Source: Eshraghiella sp964576255
GTDB taxonomy: Bacteria > Bacillota > Clostridia > Lachnospirales > Lachnospiraceae
Reading direction: 5' to 3'
Length of the DNA: 8,426 bases
Assembly (NCBI GenBank): GCA_964576255.1
Contig: CAZNUK010000081.1
Location: 1 to 8,426, forward strand
Below the pieces are notes generated by a model that had not been told where the DNA came from, ran no database searches, and worked only from the letters and a program-made list of their open reading frames with translations. The translations under genes were made by a program, and so were the position numbers. This document shows positions 1 through 5,641 of this stretch, in pieces. Numbering within the stretch: the first letter of the stretch is position 1; the number at the start of each line of letters is the position of its first letter.

Positions 1-957
1 GAAAGATATACACTGGTAAATTGAATTCTTAATCTCCTTGGCATCGGATGAACCATGGGACTTAACAACAAGTCCATTCAATCCAATCATAGGAGCTCCG
101 CCATATTCTGTGGCGTCGTATTTCTTCAAAACCTTCTTCATTGCAGGTTTTACCAAAAGTCCACCGAGCTTACCTCTAAAAGATGACATCATACTGTCTT
201 TAAGCTCTTTAACCAAAGTCATTCCCACGCCTTCGAACATTTTCAAAATACAATTTCCAACAAAAGCATCACATACAATTACATCTGCGTATCCTGTTGG
301 AATATCCCTTGCCTCAACGCTGCCAATAAAATTAATGTCCTTACATTCCTTAAGAAGTGGCATAGTCTCTTTAACAAGAGCATTACCCTTCTCTTCCTCT
401 GCACCAACATTAACTAATGCAACTCTTGGTTTCTCAATTCCCATTACGCTTTCCATATAGATAGAACCCATTCTGGCAAATTTTACAAGATGGTCAGATC
501 TGGCATCAACATTAGCGCCGCAATCCACTAAAAGTGCCGGTCCCTTAGCTGTAGGTATTACCGGTGCAAGTGGTGGTCTGTCAATACCCTTGATACGACC
601 TACGATAAGCTGTCCGCCTACCAAAACTGCGCCTGTACTTCCTGCAGATACAAAAGCATCTGCCTCGCCCTTCTTAACCAGGTTCAAAGCGACAACTAAT
701 GATGAATCCTTCTTTCTGCGAATTGCAGTAACAGGTGATTCAGCCGTCTCAATAACCTCTGTTGCGTTAACAACGATAAGTCTTTCCTTATCATAAGAAT
801 ATTTGGCAAGTTCTTCATTAACCACATCTTCAGGTCCAACTACTTTAACAATAACCTTGTCGCTTCCATTAACTGCATCAACTGCACCCTTGATAATCTG
901 AACAGGAGCATTATCTCCGCCCATAGCATCCAGTGCAACGACAACCGGCTTGCTCAT
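1..957 (-). CDS. plsX: Phosphate acyltransferase PlsX, 3' end cut off by window edge
   Basis: PlsX converts acyl-ACP and phosphate into acyl-phosphate, the acyl donor for PlsY in the first step of phosphatidic acid synthesis; it is a peripheral membrane enzyme. Reading leftward from the ATG at 957, 319 codons stay open to base 1. The N-terminus carries DAMGGDNAP (residues 10-18), the family signature. Further on are SAGSTGA, LLVDCGANVD, FARMGSIYME and, near the cut, GGAPMIGLNG and KSHGSSDAKEIKN, all typical of PlsX. The family is usually about 330-345 residues, so only the last 10-25 or so are missing. A strong site (GGAGG at 966-970) sits 8 bases before the ATG. It lies downstream of rpmF, but a terminator and a separate promoter lie between them. 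In related genomes acpP and rnc usually follow plsX; they would lie left of the window. Identification is very secure. Confidence 0.97.
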   Translation of the reverse strand, partial: MSKPVVVALDAMGGDNAPVQIIKGAVDAVNGSDKVIVKVVGPEDVVNEELAKYSYDKERLIVVNATEVIETAESPVTAIRRKKDSSLVVALNLVKKGEADAFVSAGSTGAVLVGGQLIVGRIKGIDRPPLAPVIPTAKGPALLVDCGANVDARSDHLVKFARMGSIYMESVMGIEKPRVALVNVGAEEEKGNALVKETMPLLKECKDINFIGSVEARDIPTGYADVIVCDAFVGNCILKMFEGVGMTLVKELKDSMMSSFRGKLGGLLVKPAMKKVLKKYDATEYGGAPMIGLNGLVVKSHGSSDAKEIKNSIYQCISF

Positions 958-981
958 ATATAGTACCTCCAATGTCTAACT

Positions 982-1002
982 TAGGATGATTCACATCACC
1001 TA
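982..1002. promoter_or_regulatory. Imperfect palindrome at the plsX transcription start, possible operator
   Basis: Arms TAGGATGAT (982-990) and ATCACCTA (995-1002) are reverse complements apart from one bulged A, separated by TCAC. If the plsX promoter at 1009-1037 is used, transcription would start near 1002 and this element would cover about +1 to +21, where a repressor could block initiation. FapR is the known plsX repressor in Bacillus, but the sequence does not resemble the FapR site I know, so no regulator is named. It could instead be a small leader hairpin or chance. Confidence 0.35.
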
Positions 1003-1008
1003 CGCAAT

Positions 1009-1037
1009 AATATACTAGATATAAAAATATAAATCAA
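1009..1037 (-). promoter_or_regulatory. Sigma-A type promoter of plsX
   Basis: On the minus strand, TTGATT (1032-1037) and TATATT (1009-1014) are separated by exactly 17 bases, a good match to the vegetative consensus, in an AT-rich tract just after the rpmF terminator. Predicted start is near 1002, giving a leader of about 45 bases. It would let plsX be expressed independently of yceD-rpmF. Confidence 0.7.
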
Positions 1038-1078
1038 CTATTTTTTTACAATAAATTAATTGTAGTTTTTTATAAAGT

Positions 1079-1106
1079 AAAAAAGACTTTCCGGCAAGGA
1101 AAGTCT
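1079..1106 (-). terminator. Intrinsic terminator after rpmF
   Basis: A perfect 9-bp stem, AGACTTTCC (1084-1092) with GGAAAGTCT (1098-1106), encloses a 5-base loop. Read on the minus strand it is followed by a run of Ts (1084 down to 1079). It begins only 7 bases after the rpmF stop codon. This is a standard Rho-independent terminator and should end, or at least reduce, transcription from yceD-rpmF before plsX. Confidence 0.85.
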
Positions 1107-1113
1107 CTATGGA

Positions 1114-1293
1114 TTAATCCTGAGGGATAATCTCCTTCTTATTGTATGAGCCACAAGCCTTACATACTCTATGAGACATCATAAGAGCTCCACATTTGTT
1201 ACACTTAACCAAGTTAGGTGCGCTCATCTTCCAGTTAGCTCTTCTCATATCTCTGTGAGACTTAGATGACTTATTCTTTGGACAAATTGACAT
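1114..1293 (-). CDS. rpmF: 50S ribosomal protein L32
   Basis: This 59-residue protein is bL32 of the large ribosomal subunit. The N-terminus MSICPKNKSSKSHRDMRRAN resembles the usual L32 opening (a basic, Ser/Arg-rich tail followed by W). The C-terminal half has two cysteine pairs, CNKC (31-34) and CKAC (44-47), forming the zinc ribbon; it is therefore the zinc-binding, cysteine-containing form rather than the zinc-independent paralogue. Length is normal for the family. The ATG is preceded by an excellent site (AAAGGAGG around 1302-1309) with 8 bases of spacing. It follows yceD by 46 bases with no terminator between, so the two are probably co-transcribed, as in many bacteria. A hairpin terminator follows directly. 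Confidence 0.97.
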   Translation of the reverse strand: MSICPKNKSSKSHRDMRRANWKMSAPNLVKCNKCGALMMSHRVCKACGSYNKKEIIPQD

Positions 1294-1339
1294 GGATTAC
1301 ACCTCCTTTAAAAATAAAAAGCCATGTTCATCAAAAGAC

Positions 1340-1891
1340 TTAATTATTACTAAAATTTTTAAAAATATCACTGATGGCTGCCATTCTCGGATCTGCTACA
1401 AATGTGTCACATCCGCATTCACCCTGATTAAGATTCTTACCACACACTCTGCAAATCCCCATGCAGTCATCTCTGCATAAAACCTTAGAAGGAAGATTTA
1501 TAAAAATCTCCGGATAAAGCATCTCATCAATGTCAATTATGTGACCTTCCAAATAGGACTGGTCTTCTAGAGCTTCTTCTTCGTTAAAATCCAAATCTAC
1601 TGATAATTCAAAATCAATAGGTGACTTAACTACTTCAAGGCATCTGTCACATTGAATACCAAGTATCATATGAACATAACCGCCAATGTGAAGCTTATTG
1701 TTGCCGGACTTGGTTATTGTAAGAACTATAGGTTCCTTATGAAGCACATCATATTCACCATAATTAGTCTTGAAAACATCCATTTCCGACTCTACTGTAT
1801 ACTGTTGTTCAACTCTTTTTACCTGATAGTCATCACCGTGAACTCTGCGTCCCTGACCATCAGATATATGTTTTGATAAATCGAGTTTCAT
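1340..1891 (-). CDS. yceD: YceD / DUF177 family protein
   Basis: A 183-residue DUF177 protein (YlbN in Bacillus, YceD in E. coli). The family is found almost always next to rpmF and has been linked to ribosomal RNA accumulation, notably of 23S rRNA in plants and E. coli; its biochemical action is not firmly established. The C-terminal part has the characteristic cysteine cluster LCRDDCMGICRVCG followed by CGCD; an internal CDRC pair is also present. An acidic stretch (DLDFNEEEALED) precedes it, as usual. The ATG at 1891 is preferred to an in-frame GTG at 1897, because AAGGTG (1897-1902) overlaps that GTG and is correctly spaced (5 bases) from the ATG. The predicted transcript start is only about 9 bases upstream, an unusually short leader. 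rpmF follows. Confidence 0.93.
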   Translation of the reverse strand: MKLDLSKHISDGQGRRVHGDDYQVKRVEQQYTVESEMDVFKTNYGEYDVLHKEPIVLTITKSGNNKLHIGGYVHMILGIQCDRCLEVVKSPIDFELSVDLDFNEEEALEDQSYLEGHIIDIDEMLYPEIFINLPSKVLCRDDCMGICRVCGKNLNQGECGCDTFVADPRMAAISDIFKNFSNN

Positions 1892-1896
1892 ACGCA

Positions 1897-1902
1897 CACC
1901 TT
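1897..1902 (-). promoter_or_regulatory. Ribosome binding site deciding the yceD start
   Basis: AAGGTG on the minus strand ends 5 bases before the ATG at 1889-1891 and contains the rival GTG codon itself, so the GTG cannot be served by it. It lies 5-10 bases after the -10 box, so if transcription starts near 1900 only the GGTG part would be in the mRNA. Confidence 0.55.
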
Positions 1903-1906
1903 GATT

Positions 1907-1935
1907 ATTATACTAATGACAAATATTTTTGTCAA
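1907..1935 (-). promoter_or_regulatory. Perfect-consensus sigma-A promoter for yceD-rpmF
   Basis: The minus strand reads TTGACA (1930-1935), 17 bases, TATAAT (1907-1912): every consensus base and the optimal spacing. It lies in the 66-base gap between the ackA stop and the yceD start. The predicted transcript start is near 1900. It is expected to drive yceD and rpmF, suiting high demand for a ribosomal protein. No GC-rich terminator follows ackA, so read-through from pta-ackA could add to it. Confidence 0.85.
1917..1934. promoter_or_regulatory. Perfect inverted repeat overlapping the yceD -35 box, possible operator
   Basis: TGACAAA (1917-1923) and TTTGTCA (1928-1934) are exact reverse complements around a 4-base centre. 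The element covers most of the -35 hexamer and the upstream part of the promoter spacer, a classic repressor position. It does not match the Rex, CcpA, PerR or NrdR site patterns I know. No run of Ts follows it on the minus strand, so it is not an ackA terminator. In such AT-rich DNA a 7-bp palindrome could still arise by chance. Confidence 0.4.
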
Positions 1936-1957
1936 ATATTTTTTAAAAAAATTATTA

Positions 1958-3151
1958 TTAACTTATTAGAGCTACTGTTTCTCTTGCAATTGCCAATTCT
2001 TCATTAGTAGGAATTACCACTAACTTAACCTTGGAATCCGGAGTAGATACAACTCTTTCTGTTCCTCTGACATTATTAGCGGTGGTATCAAGTGTTGTTC
2101 CAAGATAATTAAGGTATGAGCATACCTTCTCTCTTACCCCATGGTCATTCTCACCAATTCCTGCAGTAAATACAATTGCATCAACACCATTCATGGCAGC
2201 TGCATACGAACCAATGTATTTGGCAATTCTGTAACAGAAAACATCCATAGCAAGAATTGCAAATTCATTATTGTCATCAATACCCGCCCAAATGTCTCTA
2301 ATATCACTTGAAAGCCCATTAGATAAGCCTAAAAGTCCTGACTGCTTGTTAAGAATATTAAGCACTCCAGACACATCAAGCTTCTCTTTCTTAGCAATAT
2401 ATTCAACAACTGAAGGGTCAATATCACCACTTCTGGTACCCATCATAAGTCCTTCTAACGGAGTAAGTCCCATGGAAGTATCAACACATTCGCCGTTTAA
2501 TACTGCACTAAGAGAAGCACCATTACCCAGGTGACACACAATAAGCTTTGAATTATTATAATCTGCGCCAATAAACTGAGCAGCTCTTTTGGATACAAAG
2601 CTATGGCTTGTACCATGGAAACCATATTTTCTGATTCTGTATTTGTCATAAAATTCATATGGCAGACCATATAAATAAGCCTTAGCTGGCATTGTCTGAT
2701 GAAAAGCAGTGTCGAAAACAACTACATTAGGAACACCTGACATTAATTCCTCGCAGGCATTAATTCCTATCAGATTAGCAGGATTATGAAGAGGTGCCAA
2801 ATCACAGCACTCTTCAATTGCTTTCTTAACTTCATCATCAACAATTACAGAGGAAGTGAAATTCTCTCCTCCGTGAACAACTCTGTGTCCTACCGCTCCA
2901 ATTTCGTCAAGAGATTTGATTACACCTGTCTCATTATTAGTAAGTGCCTCAAGCATGCAGCTAATGGCTTCTTTGTGAGTAGGCATATTATGTTCAGAAA
3001 TCTCCTTCTCCCCTCCTGCCGGAGTATACTGAAGTCTTCCATCTATTCCTATTCTCTCACAGTTGCCCTTTGCAAGGACTTTTTCACTGTCAGAATCAAT
3101 TAACTGAAACTTAAGAGATGAGCTTCCACAATTAATAACTAAAATATTCAT
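1958..3151 (-). CDS. ackA: Acetate kinase
   Basis: Acetate kinase transfers phosphate from acetyl-phosphate to ADP, giving acetate and ATP; it is the energy-yielding last step of acetate fermentation in the cytoplasm. The 397-residue length is normal. Conserved active-site residues of the ASKHA-fold enzyme are all present: N7 in INCGSSS, R90 in GHRVVHGG, D147 in FDTAF, H179 in YGFHGTSH, HLGNGAS (207-213), R240 in MMGTRSGD, the FTAGIGEN nucleotide loop (328-335) and E384 in PTNEE. The open frame extends 29 codons further upstream, but that stretch overlaps pta and lacks family similarity, so the ATG at 3151 before NILVINCGSSS is chosen. It starts 20 bases after the pta stop; the ribosome site is weak (AAAGG at 3166-3170, or GG at 3162-3163), which suggests coupling to pta translation. 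Confidence 0.98.
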   Translation of the reverse strand: MNILVINCGSSSLKFQLIDSDSEKVLAKGNCERIGIDGRLQYTPAGGEKEISEHNMPTHKEAISCMLEALTNNETGVIKSLDEIGAVGHRVVHGGENFTSSVIVDDEVKKAIEECCDLAPLHNPANLIGINACEELMSGVPNVVVFDTAFHQTMPAKAYLYGLPYEFYDKYRIRKYGFHGTSHSFVSKRAAQFIGADYNNSKLIVCHLGNGASLSAVLNGECVDTSMGLTPLEGLMMGTRSGDIDPSVVEYIAKKEKLDVSGVLNILNKQSGLLGLSNGLSSDIRDIWAGIDDNNEFAILAMDVFCYRIAKYIGSYAAAMNGVDAIVFTAGIGENDHGVREKVCSYLNYLGTTLDTTANNVRGTERVVSTPDSKVKLVVIPTNEELAIARETVALIS

Positions 3152-3171
3152 ATGCAATCTACCAACCTTTA

Positions 3172-4170
3172 TTAGATTTCTAACTGTGACTGTACTGCTG
3201 TTAACGCAACTACACCAACAACGTCCTGTGCTGAGCATCCTCTTGAAAGGTCATTAACAGGCTTATTAATTCCCTGTGTTACAGGTCCATATGCTTCAGC
3301 ATTAGCAAATCTATGCACCAGCTTATATCCGATATTACCTGCATCAAGGTTAGGGAAAATTAATACATTAGCATGTCCTGCCAATTCACTGTCAGGTGCT
3401 TTAAAAGCAGCAACCTCCGGAATAATAGCAGCGTCAAGCTGTAATTCCCCGTCAAGCTTAACACTAGGGTCTAATTCCTTAGCGATTGTAACGGCCTTAG
3501 TAACCTTATCAATATTTGGATGTCTTGCACTACCCTTGGTTGAATGTGATAAAAGTGCAACTACAGGCTCTCTACCAACAAGCTTTGCAAATGAATGTGC
3601 TGAATCAATAGCAATATGTGCAAGGCTCTCTGCATCCGGATCCTGTTCAAGTCCGCAGTCACCAAAAATAAGTGTTCCGTCCGCACCCAAAGTCTTATCA
3701 GGCACCACCATTACGAAGAATGCTGATACAAGCTTAACACCTGGCTTAGGTCTAACAAGCTGCAATGCAGGTCTTAATGTATTAGCTGTTGAATGACAGG
3801 CTCCTGATACAACACCATCAGCCGAACCATCTCTAAGCATCATACATGCATAATAAATATAATCACTGGTAAGAAGTCTCTTAGCTTCCTCCGGTGTCAT
3901 TCCTACCTTACGTCGAAGCTCAACAAGTCCATTAATATAATCCTCAAGCTTATCAGAAGTATTAGGGTCAATTATAGTAATTCCTGTAATATCAAGTCCT
4001 TCGCTATATTTCTCAACCTCCTCCGGTGTTGCAATAACAATAACCTCTGCAAGACATTCCTGCACACTTGTTACTGCCGCTTCCCAGATTCTGCGGTCCA
4101 TTCCTTCAGGAAGTACAATTTTCTTCTTATAGGCTCTTGCCCTTACCTTAATCTCGTCAATAAATGCCAT
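3172..4170 (-). CDS. pta: Phosphate acetyltransferase
   Basis: Pta exchanges CoA for phosphate on acetyl-CoA, making acetyl-phosphate for AckA. At 332 residues it is the short form, without the regulatory N-terminal domains of the E. coli enzyme. Visible hallmarks are VLPEGMDRRIWEAA (19-32), SGACHSTANTLRPALQ (122-137), a GDCGLEQDPDAE segment (170-181), FPNLDAGNIGYK (272-283) and GINKPVNDLSRGCSAQD (300-316). S309, R310 and D316 fall at the same numbers as the catalytic residues described for the Methanosarcina thermophila enzyme. The ATG has a strong ribosome site (AAAGGAG, 4180-4186). It is first in a two-gene operon with ackA, from a promoter that faces away from tmcAL. Confidence 0.98.
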   Translation of the reverse strand: MAFIDEIKVRARAYKKKIVLPEGMDRRIWEAAVTSVQECLAEVIVIATPEEVEKYSEGLDITGITIIDPNTSDKLEDYINGLVELRRKVGMTPEEAKRLLTSDYIYYACMMLRDGSADGVVSGACHSTANTLRPALQLVRPKPGVKLVSAFFVMVVPDKTLGADGTLIFGDCGLEQDPDAESLAHIAIDSAHSFAKLVGREPVVALLSHSTKGSARHPNIDKVTKAVTIAKELDPSVKLDGELQLDAAIIPEVAAFKAPDSELAGHANVLIFPNLDAGNIGYKLVHRFANAEAYGPVTQGINKPVNDLSRGCSAQDVVGVVALTAVQSQLEI

Positions 4171-4239
4171 AAAAAATGACTCCTTTCACGTATTTTAGCT
4201 CTGATTTTACGTTCAGATTTTTTCTTCACAATTATATTA

Positions 4240-4268
4240 ATTATACCTTGAAAAGATAATATATACAA
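4240..4268 (-). promoter_or_regulatory. Promoter of pta-ackA
   Basis: On the minus strand, TATAAT (4240-4245) lies 17 bases after TTGTAT (4263-4268). The -10 is perfect; the -35 keeps only the TTG. Predicted start is near 4233, giving a leader of about 63 bases that shows no stable fold beyond a 5-bp TCTGA/TCAGA stem. The -35 box lies 9 bases from that of the opposite tmcAL promoter. Confidence 0.65.
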
Positions 4269-4277
4269 GGGAAAATA

Positions 4278-4307
4278 TTGACTAAAAACAGCAAAAAAAT
4301 ATATAAT
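4278..4307 (+). promoter_or_regulatory. Promoter of tmcAL
   Basis: TTGACT (4278-4283) and TATAAT (4302-4307) are 18 bases apart. Predicted transcript start is about 4314, leaving a leader of some 24 bases that holds the AGGAG ribosome site at 4326-4330. The TTG of this -35 box could be read as an upstream start codon in frame with tmcAL; the promoter interpretation is better. Confidence 0.75.
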
Positions 4308-4337
4308 AATTCCATTAGAAAAATTAGGAGTTATGAT

Positions 4338-5570
4338 ATGAAAACAGTTGGAATCATAGCAGAATATAATCCTTTTCATACAGGTCACCAATTCCATATG
4401 GAAGAAAGCCGTCGCATCACCGGTGCTGATGGAGTTTTGGTTATTATGAGCGGAAATTTTGTTCAAAGAGGTGCTCCTGCCATAGCGGATAAATACACCA
4501 GAGCGCAAAGTGCTATATTAGGAGGCGCAGATTTAGTTGTTGAACTTCCAGCATTATATGCCACCGGCAGTGCTGAGATTTTTGCAATGGGTGCCATATC
4601 CATTCTTAATAAGACCAACATTGTTGATAGTATATGCTTTGGTGCAGAAACGGACAATATTTCTCTTTTAAATGAAATTGCCCAAATATTACTTGAAGAA
4701 CCTGAAAAATACCGGGAAGTTCTGCGTAAAGAATTAAAAATAGGAGCCAATATTCCAACTGCCAGAGCTAAGGCCTTAGAAGTTTATTTTAATCAGGCAG
4801 ATATCTCTTCTATAATAGGCACGCCTAATAATATTCTTGCTTTGGAATATTTAAGAGCAATCAAGTTTTTTAACAGCAATATAACGCCTTATTGCATATT
4901 AAGACAGGGGGCTTCTTATCATGACGTAAGCCTTGATATGGATTTCTCAAGTGCAACAGCCCTTAGAGAATGTTTTAATAACGAAGACTTTGATAAGCTG
5001 GCTGACTTTATGCCGGATTCAGTTTATAATCTTTACAAAGAAAAATATAATATCTCACTTCCTATAAACACTAATAACTTAAACTCAATTTTAAATTATT
5101 CCCTCATATTAAACAGGAATAATTTAACGGATTTTCTGGATGTTAATGATAACCTTGCCGGTAAAATAATCAACTATCTGGAATCCGGACAACTTATGAG
5201 TTTTGATGATTTATGCTTACATCTTAAGACTAAGGAAATAACATATACCAGAATCAGCCGAGGATTACTTAATATTATACTCGGCATTAAGAACGATGAT
5301 TTAAATAATATCAAAAAAGCATCCTATCCAGCTTATTTGCGCGTTCTGGCATTTAATGAAAAAGGCAAAACAATGTTAAGCACCATCAAAAAACAATCCA
5401 GCCTGCCTATTATTACTAATGTTGCAGACGGCATTAATCAACTTGTAGGAATTGACAAAAAATTATTGAATATAGATATATTCGCATCAGATATATATAG
5501 AATATTGGTAAAGAACCGTTACAATACGAGTTTGAAAGATGAATACAGGACCAAACCCTATATTATGTAA
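4338..5570 (+). CDS. tmcAL: tRNA(Met) cytidine acetate ligase TmcAL (YlbM family)
   Basis: TmcAL makes N4-acetylcytidine at wobble position 34 of elongator tRNA-Met, activating acetate with ATP to acetyl-adenylate; the modification helps prevent misreading of isoleucine AUA codons. The 410-residue protein opens with GIIAEYNPFHTGHQFH (5-20), the nucleotidyltransferase-fold HxGH motif (14-17). It continues with MSGNFVQRG (37-45), ADLVVELP (64-71), FGAETD (101-106), GTPNNILALEYL (161-172) and FSSATALR (203-210), the conserved YlbM pattern. The ATG at 4338 is chosen over an in-frame TTG at 4278, because the latter is part of the promoter and AGGAG (4326-4330) sits 7 bases before the ATG. In Bacillus ylbM is next to ylbN(yceD)-rpmF; here pta-ackA lies between. 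The C-terminal 200 residues are less conserved and AT-rich but uninterrupted. Confidence 0.95.
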   Translation: MKTVGIIAEYNPFHTGHQFHMEESRRITGADGVLVIMSGNFVQRGAPAIADKYTRAQSAILGGADLVVELPALYATGSAEIFAMGAISILNKTNIVDSICFGAETDNISLLNEIAQILLEEPEKYREVLRKELKIGANIPTARAKALEVYFNQADISSIIGTPNNILALEYLRAIKFFNSNITPYCILRQGASYHDVSLDMDFSSATALRECFNNEDFDKLADFMPDSVYNLYKEKYNISLPINTNNLNSILNYSLILNRNNLTDFLDVNDNLAGKIINYLESGQLMSFDDLCLHLKTKEITYTRISRGLLNIILGIKNDDLNNIKKASYPAYLRVLAFNEKGKTMLSTIKKQSSLPIITNVADGINQLVGIDKKLLNIDIFASDIYRILVKNRYNTSLKDEYRTKPYIM

Positions 5571-5589
5571 TCATTGCTGAAATAAATAA

Positions 5590-5632
5590 AATAAGCTTGA
5601 GGGCTATTTGCGAACGTGCCTTCAAGCTTATT
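5590..5632. terminator. Two-way hairpin terminator between convergent genes
   Basis: AATAAGCTTGAGGGC (5590-5604) pairs with GCCTTCAAGCTTATT (5618-5632) over 15 bp, one of them G-U on the plus strand, around a 13-base loop. T-rich sequence follows on the plus strand (ATATTTATTTTAATTTTT) and on the minus strand (TTTATTTATTT). It lies 19 bases after the tmcAL stop and 9 after the UPF0210 stop, so it can serve both. Confidence 0.88.
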
Positions 5633-5641
5633 ATATTTATT

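Noticed and set aside
1921..1943. Tandem AAATATTTTT repeat (1921-1930 and 1934-1943) after ackA
   Set aside because: It is short and made only of A and T in an AT-rich gap that also holds the promoter; chance is likely.
1936..1957. Possible ackA terminator from the T/A runs
   Set aside because: It could form only an A-T hairpin with no GC pairs and no proper T tail, too weak to call.
3152..3238. 29-codon N-terminal extension of acetate kinase
   Set aside because: It overlaps the pta coding end, has no family similarity, and the ATG at 3151 gives the exact AckA start (NILVINCGSSS) with active-site numbering that fits.
4171..4233. Possible riboswitch or leader RNA before pta
   Set aside because: The leader is only about 63 bases, AT-rich, with just a 5-bp stem (TCTGA/TCAGA) and no T run.
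4220..4235. Rex-like half-site (TTGTGAA on the minus strand) in the pta leader
   Set aside because: The second, inverted half of a Rex box is missing, so a redox-regulator site cannot be claimed.
4278..4337. 20-codon upstream extension of TmcAL from a TTG codon
   Set aside because: The TTG is part of the TTGACT -35 box, it has no ribosome site, and AGGAG properly precedes the ATG at 4338.
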